Source of the DNA: Hydractinia symbiolongicarpus | Lineage: Eukaryota; Cnidaria; Hydrozoa; Anthoathecata; Hydractiniidae | Direction: 5' to 3' | Length of the DNA stretch: 64,000 bases | Assembly: GCF_029227915.1 (NCBI RefSeq) | Contig: NC_079882.1 | Span: 10,168,001-10,232,000, forward strand | Part shown: piece after piece, positions 35,865 through 49,400 of the stretch | How the letters are laid out: every line of letters starts with the position of its first letter | Position numbering within the stretch: the stretch's first letter is position 1 | Translations under genes and position numbers: made by a program | Notes under the pieces: model-generated | The model's database searches: none | Seen by the model: only the letters and a program-made list of their open reading frames with translations | Told to the model about the DNA's origin: nothing

Positions 35865-38800
35865 AATGAGAACAACAAGGCTTTGGTTGAAGATTTGAGA
35901 AAAAGACTTCTATCGCGAGGTATCAAAGCATATTTTTGTCAGTAATTTAATTTAGCCTGCAAAGTTGTGATAATATTGAAAATTTGCGTTTGCAGGTCCA
36001 GAATTGCATCAGTTTAACCAAAAGGATATTGACAATGTACAAAAGAACGATCTTTTTGTATGGTTGTTCTTGAAACATAAAGATAAAGATGTTGAAAAAG
36101 CTTTGGAAATGATGGTAAAGCGGCAGCCATTTTTTCTTGCTGCTTCTATATATTTTGTACATTTATATATTTTTTTATATTTTTAGGTGGATTGCTTAAA
36201 GTGGAGAGAAGAATTCGGTATTAATGGTATGCATGATTCTATTCACAAGGTCAGAAAATGAGTTAATATTTGTTGATTAGTAAAATATATGCTTGTTTTT
36301 TTTTTAGCTTTGATGGAAAGAAATATAGATCGAAGATTATTTGAAATTGGATTTTTATATCCACACAATAAGGACAAAAATGGCAACCCTCTTTGTAGGT
36401 CTTAGTTGCTTGTAGAATTAGTTATTTGTAAAAATCCGTTCCTTGTGGTTGTAAAACATATAAAATGGATAGTACTCCACTTTCTTTTCAGTGTTATTTC
36501 ATACAAAATTGTACAAAAAAGAACTTTACGATTTGAAAGAAGTTAAAAAATTGTTTGCTTTTGGTTTGGAAAAAATGGTAAGTAAAAATAACAGAAATGT
36601 TTTTCTTCTTCTTCTATTTAGTTACAATTTTCACATGAAAAACTTTTTGTTTGTCTCAGGCGTGTAACAACCGAGGAAGGAAGGTGACTCTGATATTTGA
36701 TATGCAAGATGCAGGTTTTTCAAACATGGTTTGTTGTGTTTACTATCTTTTTTGCGGGAAAATCAAATTTTGGCCAAGTAAAATTATTTTTGAAATATTT
36801 TTAGGATATGGATCTTGTGAAGTTTGTCATTACATGTTTCCAAACCTACTTTGCAAGCATGTTAGGTAGGTGTTGAAACAGTTACCATGTGATGTTTTTG
36901 CTCTTCTTTGCAGAGATCTGCTCTTCTTCACAGTGATCTGCTCTTCTTCGCAGATATTTTTTGTAATAACACTCAGTGGTCATGCCAATTTTTTTTTTTA
37001 GAATATCTAATTGTGTTCGAAACTCCATGGATGTTGACAGGTACTCAAAAAAAAAATTCTGGTTAACAATTAAATTTTCACACCCATATTTTGAGTATTA
37101 TTTTTCATTGTTTGAACGTTTATTTTGTAATTTTTTTTAATAACTGACGTCAGCATTTTGTCTGTGAATGTCTTAATTTCATATTACAGTTTTTTAAGAC
37201 AATATTGTAAATACAACAACATTATCACTTATAGTTTGTTTTGACTACATTCAAACTCTGCTTTTCAAAACAAAAATATGTTTACAAACGCCATTTTGTA
37301 GTAAAATCTCTAACTTGTTCATTGAGTTAAGTTGTAGGTGTTTCTCTTAGTAGTTAAATTATGTAGTTGAGCTGATTAAATCGGTTGTGTTTTGTGTCTA
37401 GCTGCTTGGAAGATTGTCAAAACTTGGTTAAGTACTGAAGGGATATCAAAAATAAAGTAAGTTTTTCTTTAAATTTATCTACTTGGATGTCTATTGATTG
37501 GTTTGGTATTGTTCAGGTTAAAAAAATAAAGTTTAGTTAGTAAAACTTTTATAAAGTTTTTAACATTAATATTAGGTTTACCAACAAAACAGAAATCTTT
37601 CAATATGTTGCTGCTGACCAACTGCTGACATCAATGGGTGGTACAGTAAGTTTGTGTCTGTTTCATCATTTTCTGATAGGTGGCACTGTAGCAGACGTCA
37701 ATCTCTTTTATAATTTTTTTTAAACTCTGTTAAATACGCATTCCAATCTTGCCAAGAATTACCAGTCCTTTATAAAAAGAGGAGTTTGAAGCACTTTCTC
37801 GGATCCTCATGTTTATGATAAACTAAACTAAACGTTATCTTAGCTACACATTATCTTGTCTATGCAAGATGTAGGGTTAAAGAATTACTTCCATATTTTT
37901 TTAAAACAGATTTACTTTATTTTGTCAGGGTTTAAATATTTGTCTAACAGATTTCTACAGATGATGTATGTATTTGCAAAAACAGTGAACGTAATCTATG
38001 ATATTTTGTTGTAAATAAACTTTTGTAAACATAATTTAAAATCCCACTTGTTGTAAAATAATTTTGTAAACAGATGTTAAGCGAAAAAGCACTGTAAACT
38101 GTAATCTCATTTGATACATATTTTTCTTCTGTAGTTTTTGTTTATGTGTGTTTTTCATCTGCGACATTTCATCTTCTAGGACGATTTTGTATACAAGTAC
38201 CCACCACAATTATTTTCAAATATAGGAGATACCTTTGAGAGGTAATACCATTTGCAAGTGTCGTTATTTCCAAGTGGACTACCTAAGTTGTCAGCCATAT
38301 TAGTTTTTTTTCTCTTGCAGTCCTAAGATGAGAAATAAATATGCTGAGTCATTGTTACCTGTCAGCAAAGTGGATGTATTCAGTAGCATGTCGATGAGTG
38401 TAGACGCTACAAATTTGCTGAAACAGAGTGAAGAGTTTGCACATGTAAAGCATAATGATGACATTAACTCTTCGAGTGAACGTTCGATAACTGACAACTT
38501 TGTAAAACCGGTGAGTTGGATAAGTCTGTACTTTAGTCCTGTTTATTTTCAGTGGTTGTTAATTTTCGATGTTTGTCATCTAGGTAAAGATTGACGAAAA
38601 ACTGAAAAATAAGGTATACTGTGTGTTGAAAAAAATCTCGATTATTTCTAATTTGTTTATAGATTTCGAGATTTTAACGTTTTTTCTTTGTTACAGAAAC
38701 AGTGTTTTAGCAGAAATAAATTCCTCGAATACCTAAATTTGATTGATTCGAGAAAATAATACACGTGAATTCAGTACAATGGTTCGTTTCGCCAAAATTT

Positions 38801-40953
38801 CTATTTGCTAAAATTTCTGACATTTAAAGTAAATGTCAAATATTTTGCATCTACGGCTCCTTCTATTCATGCCAATCTTAATCCACTCAGAATTATTTAT
38901 CAACTTCAGATCAGTTTCCTAAACTTACCAAGTGCTTTGAATCTGAATCCTTTTTCCATACTACAATATAGAATGGGTTAGCTGTCCTTGATATTTTGAT
39001 TCCAACAGAGATTAACTTTATGGTACTTTTCGTTAAACTTGTTGGGGTTCACCTGTTATTAGCTTGATTGCCAGTTAAAACCTTTCACACATTACAACTT
39101 TAATTTTTTTATAAATTTGTGTTGCGTTTAGTTACAAAAGGTGAAATGTGTGACAGCTTTTGTATTCACATGTTTGAATGTATATAGACATCTCTAAACA
39201 TCTTTAAACATCCAATTTTTTCGCCCATTGTAACACTATCAGAAATATAACAAACTGAATAGTCCAACATGAATATAGTTTTTTTTACTAACAGGATTTG
39301 TTTTTATTATTAGAAAGAAGTTAAACCTCGAAAAAATAACCTTGAAAAAAATGGACCTCTGGTAACTATCAGGTATGACGTCATCTGACGACACTATCGC
39401 AGTTTAGCGCAAGTTGTGTAAATTGACCAATTATTTTGTTGCTTTTCAGTCCTGCAAGCGAGCTGATATTCTACGGACCATCTTCTACGTCTGCAGAACC
39501 TCTGCAAATTATTACAATTACGAATACAATCTCGAGCCCTGTAGCTTTTAAAGTAACTCCGTTTTCTGTGTTGTTAAATTCGTGGAAGCATTTATTGTGT
39601 TGTTGAAGTAGTTTTTATGTTTGATTTTTTTTAATCGATACTTTTCAATTGTAGGTTAAAACAACATCACCAGAAAGTTTCCGCGTAAGACCGAGCTCTG
39701 GTCCAATATCACCAGGTTGTTCCGTGGAAATTCATGTCAACTTGCACCCAGGTATAAATATCACCGTTGTTACATGCAACACTAAAATCATACTATGCTC
39801 ATAAGAAGGTTAGGCTTGTTGTCTTGAAAGTGTTACGGTTGCCTAAAATATGAGAACGGATATGCAAGCAAGAACTTTGGATATATATGCATGCATGATC
39901 TATTTTTATTTAAATTTGGGACTATTTTATGGACAGGATGCAATATTATTTCATTAATGTCACTTTTTTTAGGTCACGAAGCGAGTGTAGCAAAAGATAA
40001 ATTTTTAATCATGTCTACGATTATACCTGATCAGGAAAAAAATGATTTATCGTCAATGTGGAAGGATATGCCACGATCTAGTATAATGGAACAAAGGTAT
40101 AATACATATGTGGTTAAAAATTTACTTCCCTCTTTTTGCAGATTCTCTTGTAAAAAACTCCAGTGAGGCTAGCGTATCTACAAATTTATGTTCTTTTTAT
40201 ATGACTATGATTATTATTATTAGCCATGGGTATGAGATTTGCCCTATACGTCACTTCTATATCAGTTCGTAAAAGATTCGATACGAATCTTTCGCGCGGT
40301 TTTTATTAGTACGGTGAACGACTATCACTGTGAGAGGCGTACCTAGTAGGAGAAAGTTCATTCACTGCAATGGCAGAGTAAAGAAAGAGTTATGTGTAAA
40401 ATGTTCCTACTTACTTGTGTTTTTGTTTGTGGAACATTTTTTTTCTTTTTATTGACGATTTCAGTTTTTTAATAGATGTCCTAAAATAGTCACAACTTTA
40501 TGTAGAAAGTCAGAAATTCACAAATGTCCTAAATAATGACTTTTAGTAGAAGTGGATTTCGACATTACTTTTTTTAGACTACGTTGTCGCTACGATTCGT
40601 CTGGAAGTCAATCCATTGAAAGTGATCGCGAGTCCTATGACACCACGCTTAAGAACACGTCACCTCAGGACCCTCTGTTAATTATATCTAAACATTTAAT
40701 GGATTTCGATAATAAGGTCAGTAACAACAAATTCAGGACTTACAACTCCTGATCATTGTATATGATTTTCTGGTCATCAAAATTCTGATTTTTTCTTTAG
40801 ATTGGTAAAATACAGAACAAGATAACGTCGTTGGAGAGGAGTGTTAAATTAATGTTCGGCATTTTACTTCTTTTTTTATTTCTGCTTATCTTGGCCGTGT
40901 GTAGCGTCTTCCTCTTTTTATCGAGAGACGTTCTTCGTCACACATTTTCCTAG
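35865..40953 (+). CDS. MOSPD2: Motile sperm domain-containing protein 2 (5' exon not found)
   Basis: ER-anchored tether that binds FFAT-motif partners at membrane contact sites. Exons: 35865-35919, 35996-36114, 36187-36226, 36308-36394, 36492-36577, 36660-36728, 36805-36865, 37002-37040, 37402-37456, 37576-37645, 38180-38241, 38321-38510, 38584-38613, 39314-39372, 39450-39552, 39655-39751, 39973-40096, 40578-40716 and 40801-40953 (stop), 545 residues. The CRAL-TRIO part includes VTLIFDMQDAG, MDLVKFVITCFQTYF, AAWKIVKTWL and LTSMGGTDDF. The MSP domain includes ISPASELIFYG, AFKVKTTSPESFRVRP and DKFLIMS. The last exon encodes a strongly hydrophobic C-terminal membrane segment after a short coiled-coil-like stretch. 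Order and length match human MOSPD2 (518). The start codon lies on an unseen upstream exon. Confidence 0.95.
38697..38759 (+). other. Candidate alternative terminal exon of MOSPD2
   Basis: An excellent acceptor (TTTTTTCTTTGTTACAG) precedes 21 codons, open in the phase left by the exon 38584-38613 and ending in TAA. An AATAAA hexamer lies inside it. Use would end the protein after CRAL-TRIO, without the MSP domain and membrane anchor. Could be chance. Confidence 0.3.
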
Positions 40954-43421
40954 CATAGTAGACATTTTTTTTACACTTCAAAAATATTTCTACTTTTTCT
41001 TTTGTCTTGCAGAATTCTTCAGTTAATTTTATCTAATGAAAACAAGCCACATAGGCAGCTAATAATTTTGTTCGTAATGGTGCAAGTTATTTTTTTTTAA
41101 ATTCATTTTTGTAGTATTTTGAATATTGGGAAATTATGTATATATTTATATAATTTAATTTTTAAACATATGCTTAGATAACAATTTTTTTGTTCAAAGC
41201 GCGCGGACGTATCGACATGATGTAGTTTGATTGCCAACCCAGCGCAAACGTGGTTGTTTTTTGCTTTCTCTCGTAGCTTTGCCATACTCGTTTATTTTTT
41301 ACAGATGATCGGAGTATGTTTACATGTCCAAAAGAAATTCTATCACCACTGCAACAAGCCACATGTGTATTCATATTCAATATATTCTCATCGTTCACCG
41401 GCCATTTTCTAAGTTCATTAATACCTTACGCCCTAAGAGTATGCTACAGTATGCTCCCCGTTTGCGGGTCATAGTATTCTTGTTTAAGTAAAACAAATTC
41501 TCCCACAACCGTTGCTTATGTAAACTTGTTTTCAAAACGCATTAACTTCCATCACCTAAAGGAAATCAACCAAGGATAAACATTGGGCACAAAAATTCAA
41601 CTTTATTAGCCTAAACAATCAGGTAACAAAAATTATGTTTTAGTCACACGTAACATTGTTTCCACACACAATGCCCCGCTCATGGGTAAATGAAAAACAC
41701 CCCACCACTAAACCCCACTTTATTTATAAAAGTTTTAAGTGATTGTAATTCCATTCTCGCACCCAAATATTTTCCTTGTCGACGGCTCTATATGATATCG
41801 TTTAGAATCTCTATCCGCATCCCAGTTACTTTTGGTGTCAGCGAGTGGGTAAAAAGAATTGATTTTCGTAAGATATTTTTTGAAATTACTTTTGCGGACA
41901 CTATTTTTCGTAAGTTCTAATTCATAGCAAGAATTTAAGTTCGCGAAATTTGAAAAAGTTTTTGATGAAATTTTGTTAAGACAGTTGAATTTGAAATCCA
42001 CCTGTGTATTATCAGATGTAGTTCTCCCGAAATTGTCAGAGGAAAAGAGCACTGGTGACGAAGTTTATGCAGTTTTAGATCAATTAGAAAAATGAATTTA
42101 GTAAATCGTTTTTAAAATTAGAAAAAACAAGAAAAACTTCGCGAATAGCGAGTTTTCCGATTTGCGCGAAATTAATAGCTGGCGAAAATTAATTCTTTTA
42201 CAGCAAATCAATTCACTAAAAAAAAATGGACATTCTATAAACTTCATGATCTCAGCTTTTACACACGACTCAAACAAATACTCATGACTCAAACAAAAAT
42301 CGCACATTCAAAGGCGACTTTTATGCAACTAAAATCATTAATTAGTAATACTAAAAATCTGAATGTTATTTTACGAAGAGCAAAAGCCGAAATTCAGAAA
42401 CCATTTAGAAAGCTTTTAATAGCTGACACACTTAAAGTGCAAAGTACATGGGTGGGAAATGCAAACACTATTGTGGTAAAATGAATCCAGAAATTTTGAT
42501 ATCTCTATCATATTCTGTTCTTATTGAACTTGTCCCCCGTGCCCACAGACCTAAAAACACCACCCGACGCTACGACAGACACAGGCAAATGCTACCGTAA
42601 AACACCCTTCTAAGGTGTGCTTAGTAATTGAACAAAAGGACATTGACCATTACATCATGGATCCCTGTCACAAAAATGTGCTTATTCAAAAAAAAATTGA
42701 CATTTTTATAAACGCAATTCCTCTTTAGGCAAATCGACAACTGTATAATTTTTGCAAATAAGTTTTCTTCCTTTTTTCGAATGATTAGTGACAAGGTGTA
42801 GCGTAGCAACAATGATGGAGATCGTCTACGATGTAGACCTGGATATATAGAACGCTGATTGGCTACAGAGTATTAGTTGTACGATATGCAAATGTGCCTT
42901 TTGTTACTCCCTTCCTTCGAAAATTCCAGAAATTATCTGGTTTAACCAAAACGAAAATTTCTGAAAATTTAAAGCATTATTTTTAATGAAGGTCTAACAA
43001 AACAATTCGAATTAAAAAATTTAAAACAAGTCCCAGAGCAATAAAATCCCTCCTTATTCCACTTCCCATTTAAAAAAAAAATACCACCACCCCTCTTTAA
43101 AAGCTCTCTTCACCCCTTACAGTTAGGCTATCAAAGGAAAATGATGTAAAACAATGTATATTTTATTCTTTTTTATCGATTACAACATTAAAAAAAGTAT
43201 GGTACATCAAAAGTTTTCAGAAATATTATAATGAGATTTGAAAATTTAGTTAAAGAAACAAAAAAAACGCGGGAAAGAAAATAATGCTGAAGCTAATAAC
43301 TAGAAACACTTTAAAAAATCTATTCACAATTTTTAGAAATCTCATTTTCCGTCAAAAAGGTGTGCAATATATTGCAATGACTTATCCTTAAACGACAACC
43401 CCTGCTGCGATATTCTGAAGA
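40954..43421. other. MOSPD2/UHRF1 convergent spacer
   Basis: AT-rich, no gene recognised. CGCGAA-containing dispersed-repeat fragments lie around 41930-42190. A minus-strand AATAAA at 43162-43167 could serve UHRF1. The ORF at 42284-42484 has no recognisable similarity and no splice support. Confidence 0.5.
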
Positions 43422-46400
43422 CTATCTGGCAGCGTCATAGCCAGGAAACAGTTTCTTGAGTGCATCATTCAGGTTTCTATTTATATCCATGACGTAATCT
43501 TTTTCTAAACCAAATCGGCAAGAAGGGCAAGACACAACGCCAGCTTTAAAAGCACGTTGAAGGCAGGACTAAAAACAAATAAACAAAAAACCAGTTTTTT
43601 ATTAACAGTTATTTCAAAGACCTGAAACTCAGTAAAAGTAAACCAACGTTTTTTCTACCTTGCACGTACTGTGCCCACATTCGACCGTGACTGGTTGATA
43701 AACAAGTTCCTGACAACAAATGCATATGAAACGCTCTTCAACTTCTTGCAAAAATTTCTAAAAACGAACCAGCACTGTAAGGAGAACGATACAAAGCCAG
43801 CAAAGGAGCAATTTTAAATTGAATGTCAAAATTAATTCACAGATCTAAGATTTTATAATCTTAGAAGAATTTAGGAACTTTTAAAGTCAAAATCTAGAAG
43901 AAATGCCTAAAATACTAGGTATTGAAAAAATATTCTTATTTTTTATAAAAAATATAATCTTGGGGTTCAACTTGGATGTTGCTTAACTTCAAAGGTAATT
44001 TTTGAAAATTTATGGAGTAAGGCTCCTGTTTTATACCCTCAGTTCTTTTTGGAACTTTTCTGGTCGAAGAAAAAACCCTGAGGAGATCAAAAGTATCACA
44101 ACAGCCACCGATTTAAATTTAGAAATGAGTGCTTCACATAACAAAATTATAGACTTGTTACGAACCTGGTGGGAGTCTTGTACTTCAATGATTTCATTCC
44201 AAATCTTTTTATTCTTCACATCTTTCTTTATCAAATCCAAAGAGTCTTCGGGTATCTTGTAGCTGGTTTTAGCCTTTTTATGTGGAGATTTTTTGGGGCT
44301 CGAGTCAGACTTACCTAAAGAAAAAAATTTTTTCCGCGAATACTTTTATCCATTACTAAGGAAAATGCATTTTTTTTAATGCAAACAGATTATAGCTTAC
44401 CTCTTTTAAAAAAAACAAGTTAATTTCATAGGAAAGAGGTTGGAAAGTTGTCTAGGAATTTGTATACCTTAAAAATCTTTAGCTTTTTTGGGTTTTTCAG
44501 AAGAAATAATTTCGCAAATAAAACAATAAGAAATCACGCAAGAATCAAACCAATCTAAAACCTTTCTTTGCAGAAATTTAGTTTTGCGTACAAGATATTA
44601 ATTCTTAGAATTCACTTAAAATTTCTGACACACTTATTAACTTACCATCTGATGTTTGCTCTTCTTCGTCGTCTTCATCTTTTCGTTTTCTTTTCCCCTT
44701 TTTCTCGTTTTTTAAAGCTAGCTTCTCGGCTTCCTTTTTTGCTTGCGCTTCAAGATATCCCTCAGGATACTAAAAATGCCAGGTTAAATAAAAAAAAGCA
44801 AATCAAAATATTTTTTTAATTAAACACATCTTCCATTATCTAAAAGCAACCCACATAATTTGCAAAAAGCAGTTTGGACGTAAATACTTGTGCAAAATAA
44901 CAGTTATTAACGAAGAAAATATTATCAATTGAAATTTGTCAGGAAAAAGATATGGGGTCCATTCAGCAAAAGTCTACGTAACACCACTTTGACCTAATGT
45001 TGCAGCAAAACCCTAGCATCTCTTTGAAGTTCTCCTTTGGTTAACCTTTATAAAAATGACTAACACGATAAATAAATTCACTAGTTCTTTCTATCTCATA
45101 CAAAGGTATTTTATGTTTTATTTAGCCTTATTAACTTGGTTTTTGGCTTAATTAATAATTCCCTTTAATGGTAACATTGAAACCTAACAGTGATATATGG
45201 AGCATACGAACTAACCTGTATCTGTAGCCCTAGATCACGAATTGTTTTCTTGCCAGCAGTTGTCCAAGGTGCTGGATACTAAAGTGAGAAATTGCGCGGA
45301 CATTCTTACATATAAGTTCTTAAACAAGTGCACATTAGTTCTAATTAGCGTAAAATAAATCAAAAATGTCTTATATTAAATTCCCTAATGAACAAATTTC
45401 TGATCATTTTCCTTCCAGTACTATCCCGTCTTCTCCGTCAACAGTAATGCAATTCAATTAAAATTACAAATTAAATTTCCATCTTTATTTCTGTTAATCT
45501 GAATTCGATCGTATCCAGACAACGTAAAATACGGACGTTTATTTTAGCTAGTGTAAAAACAATCACGTGTTTTAGTTCAGACTAAAATTATCACGCACCT
45601 GATCATCTCTGCGTAAACGATACCTCCACACAATAAATCCAGATTGTCCTTTTTCAGGCCAATATTTAACAACCTGAACAAAATGAAATAAAACCAACAT
45701 TGGATTGACCTTCAGTTCTTAGCATCCATCAAACAAAGTAAACAAAAAAATGCTACCTTGTATATACCATCATATCGAACGCCTTCCTCTGGAGCATATT
45801 TCGAATGTTTTGCAAATTTAAAACTTCGGATCTATAAATGGACGTGTAAAATAATTCAATGAAACAAGGATAATCAGTTGGTTGATATTTCACCTCCGAT
45901 TGCAGATTATGCATCATTCGGTGAATCTCCTTGAGTGTTAGTAAAAAGGCAAGTAGCAAGAATATATGCTTCTCTTCATGTGAAAGAGAGATAGCATCAA
46001 CCGATAGGGAAGTCTGCAAATTAATCACCCGACAAGCGAGAAGTAATAAGTTCATGTCCCATTCAATCCATCATCCTTTAATTATTTAAGAAGTTAATAT
46101 GCGTATTAGCTTAGTCACACATCTTTCAGTTGTGTCAGTAAACTACTCAAATACCCTATTTTTACGAAGAAATAATTTTTGTCAACTAGAGAAAACGTCG
46201 CTAACGTTGTCAGATAAAATTGTCTAAAAAAGATAAGAAAAAAACAAAGCTTCTAACACAACATACCACTCTAATAGGTTTCCCTTTTTTCCAATCGTTG
46301 GCTTGCCCACCTTTCTTAGTGTCGATAGGACAGTCACAATTTTTCGCTAATGCTCTACAAAAGCAACATGAAAATATTTATTTTTTAAGCACGCATTTGT

Positions 46401-49400
46401 TTAATCACAAAAAAAGCAGTCCATACAACGCACTTGTTCGTTTTTGTTAAAGTTTGATCAAAAGATTGCTCAGCTGTTCGTTTGTTACCAGACAAATCTC
46501 GCCCTCCACTGCCAGTGTATGTAAACTCTTCGCCATCATCCTGCAAAAGACAGATACAACTTCAGAACACGTTTTTGAAACATGCGACAAAGCCTCTAGA
46601 TAAAAAAACTTGTAAATACCGTATCGTCTTCATATCCACCAGCAAGTACTATGGAATATGCACCATCTGAATCTCGACCATGCATGCCACTGACGTGAGG
46701 GCGATGCACTCCAGCTTCACTAGCCTATATAACAACAACAAAACACTAATATTAACCAAACTGCTAGTAATTAACTAAGAACTGGCTAGAAAAAAAGTCT
46801 TACTTGAACTCTGAACTTCCAGCATGATCCCACCGGTACACCAGGTATGGGTCCAAAATGATTTGGTGGGACGATCGTACATACTTTGGTCCTGCCAACA
46901 CAAGCCATGCCTTTACCCCAATCCCTATTGCTCTTTGGATTAGCTGAAGCCATTTTAGATTTCTTCTTACTTTCCTTTAATTTTTCTCCAGCTTTAATAA
47001 CTGCTGAACCATCATTCTTACAAAGAGGACAGTACCATTCGTCTTCTTCTGGTAGAGAGGTAAGTGGTGGGTCTAAGCACCTCATATGGTATGGTTGGTC
47101 ACATTCGTCACACATTAGTTGCTTATCTGGATCATCCTTGCCGCCACACTACAACATGACCAAAATATAGGACATATAAGCTAACGTTTTTATTTTGTTT
47201 TCGATTGCTTTATAGAGGGAGCCCAAGGTATAAAACTATGTTGAACTTATATTATAAAGCTTAAAAAGTTGCTTACAAGTCTTTTTAAAAAGGTTTTTTC
47301 GTTCTAAAGATATTCAAAAGAAATTCAGATTTAATTATGCTTTATAAATTATGATGCCATATTTAAGTAATAGCAAATTTAAGACTTAATAAGGGATGTG
47401 CATTCAAACTTTATTAATACATTGATAATTTAAAGGTGAATTGATTAACATACATTTTTTTTGCTAAAATGACACTCGTTTGCTTGTCGTCTTAAGTTCT
47501 ATATTATAAGTCCAACATCGTTTATTCTATACCTTGGGTTCCCTTTGAGTTAAGTTATTACTAACCTGATGACATCCACAATCTTTACACTTTTTGTTTG
47601 GATCATCTCTACATGTGATACAGTCTGGCCTTACCTTCCCTGATAAATAAAATAATAACCATATATGGATGTAATAATGTAAAAGGGGCAGAAGTAACAA
47701 AACGAATTTCAAATAAAGGCATACTTTTTTCGGGTGCCTCTTCTGACTCGCTCAATGGTGCATCTAAATTATTAATTTTAAGTAATAGTAAACCTATAGA
47801 TTTAATAAATTTTTAACTTAAACCACAAAAAACCATGAAAAGCCTCTTTAAAAACAAATAATTCTCATTGAAATATAATAGATGCTTTACTAAAATATTA
47901 CCTGAAGATTCTATGGCAAAGATTTCATCTGTGAATATTATTTTACATTCCTCTGCAACACTGTTATCCTTCCTGTATAAAAGAGATAGAAAATAATTAT
48001 GTGTTTGTCAAAAACATACACTCTGATATATGCAAAGTTTTCCTACCCTAGCAAGAGTTTACCATAAATTTCTTTCCCATTTCTTTTTTTAGACTAAACA
48101 AAGATTTTAAACATGAATATTGTCATCACAATGACAGGACATCCACAAAGAATTTGGAAAAAAAATTCTGCAACTTCCTCGTGGCTTTTCCATTACTTTT
48201 TAATAAAAAATTACATAACCACTGATCTGCAAAAATGGTTAAAAATTAAATAAATCTGCCAACTGCACCATGCTTGCAACCATTTGAAAATTTGTAAGCT
48301 TGATCTGAACGATTCTCACCTTTCGTGTGACTTCAACGTCATACCAAAATCCCCGCTCCCTTTTCTCATCACAATTATAATTCGCCATTACAATCATACC
48401 AGGCTCAATCTGAAAAAAAAATAAAAGGAACAACACTGTTAGCAAAAGAAGTTCCAATATAATAATAACATATTCAAATTAAATTGTTGTAAAACAAAGA
48501 CCCTGAACCTATTTTTAGGAACTTTAAAAAATTTATTTTTACATAGTACTTTTTTCTGGTCGATTGAATAAGACCCCATTTTATTGATGCATTATGCAAA
48601 TCATAATTAAAACATTGGTATTTAATAACAAGTTATTACAAAATGCTGCTTACATCTTCATATGATATTTTGGTTCTGGCTCGAGGACGCACATCTTTTT
48701 CTGATAATGGAACTATTTCACTTTCATCGTATCTTTAAAAACAAAAAAATATACTTAGCTTATGCTCCATTGAGCACTTGCGGTATGTAACAGGGAAAAA
48801 TTTCTGGCAAATATGTACTTTAAGTCAACAGATTTCCAAAGTATAGTAAATAAAATATAATTTAGGCTTATTAAAATACAGTGCCATACAAGTAGAAGTC
48901 AGCTCTCTAAATTCATGAAGACATTCAGCTTTTGTGAATGACGCAGAGGCAGACCCCAACAAACCAAAATTTTGCTGTAGTGGTTTTTACTGTGATGTAT
49001 TACTAGCAAATTTTTATATAAAAACTAGACTTCACTAGGTCTATTAAACAAAAAAAAAAGCACCCACGCTGCAAGCTTCGATAAAGCGCAAGCGACCTTA
49101 AAATACAAAAAACATGGAGAAAAAAAATCCTTTGCCCCTGTACACAGTGCAGAGGTTCCTGTTTTTATGTTGGAAACAAACATATGAGAAGTACCAGTTA
49201 TGTTCACGGCCAGGAATTTCAACCTATGTACAATAATGGGTGGGGTAAGCGGAGTCATTAATTAAACTTAGTAATGATTTATCAACATTGGATGATGACA
49301 ATGCTGATGAAAAAATCATTATAATAATAATGTTATTGTCAAAAAGAAATTTTTCAGTTATTTATTTTTCTCAACAAGACCAGCGCTTAAAATAATATTT

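Noticed and set aside
42284-42484. Small gene of 66 residues
   Set aside because: No recognisable similarity, no splice context, composition like the surrounding AT-rich spacer.
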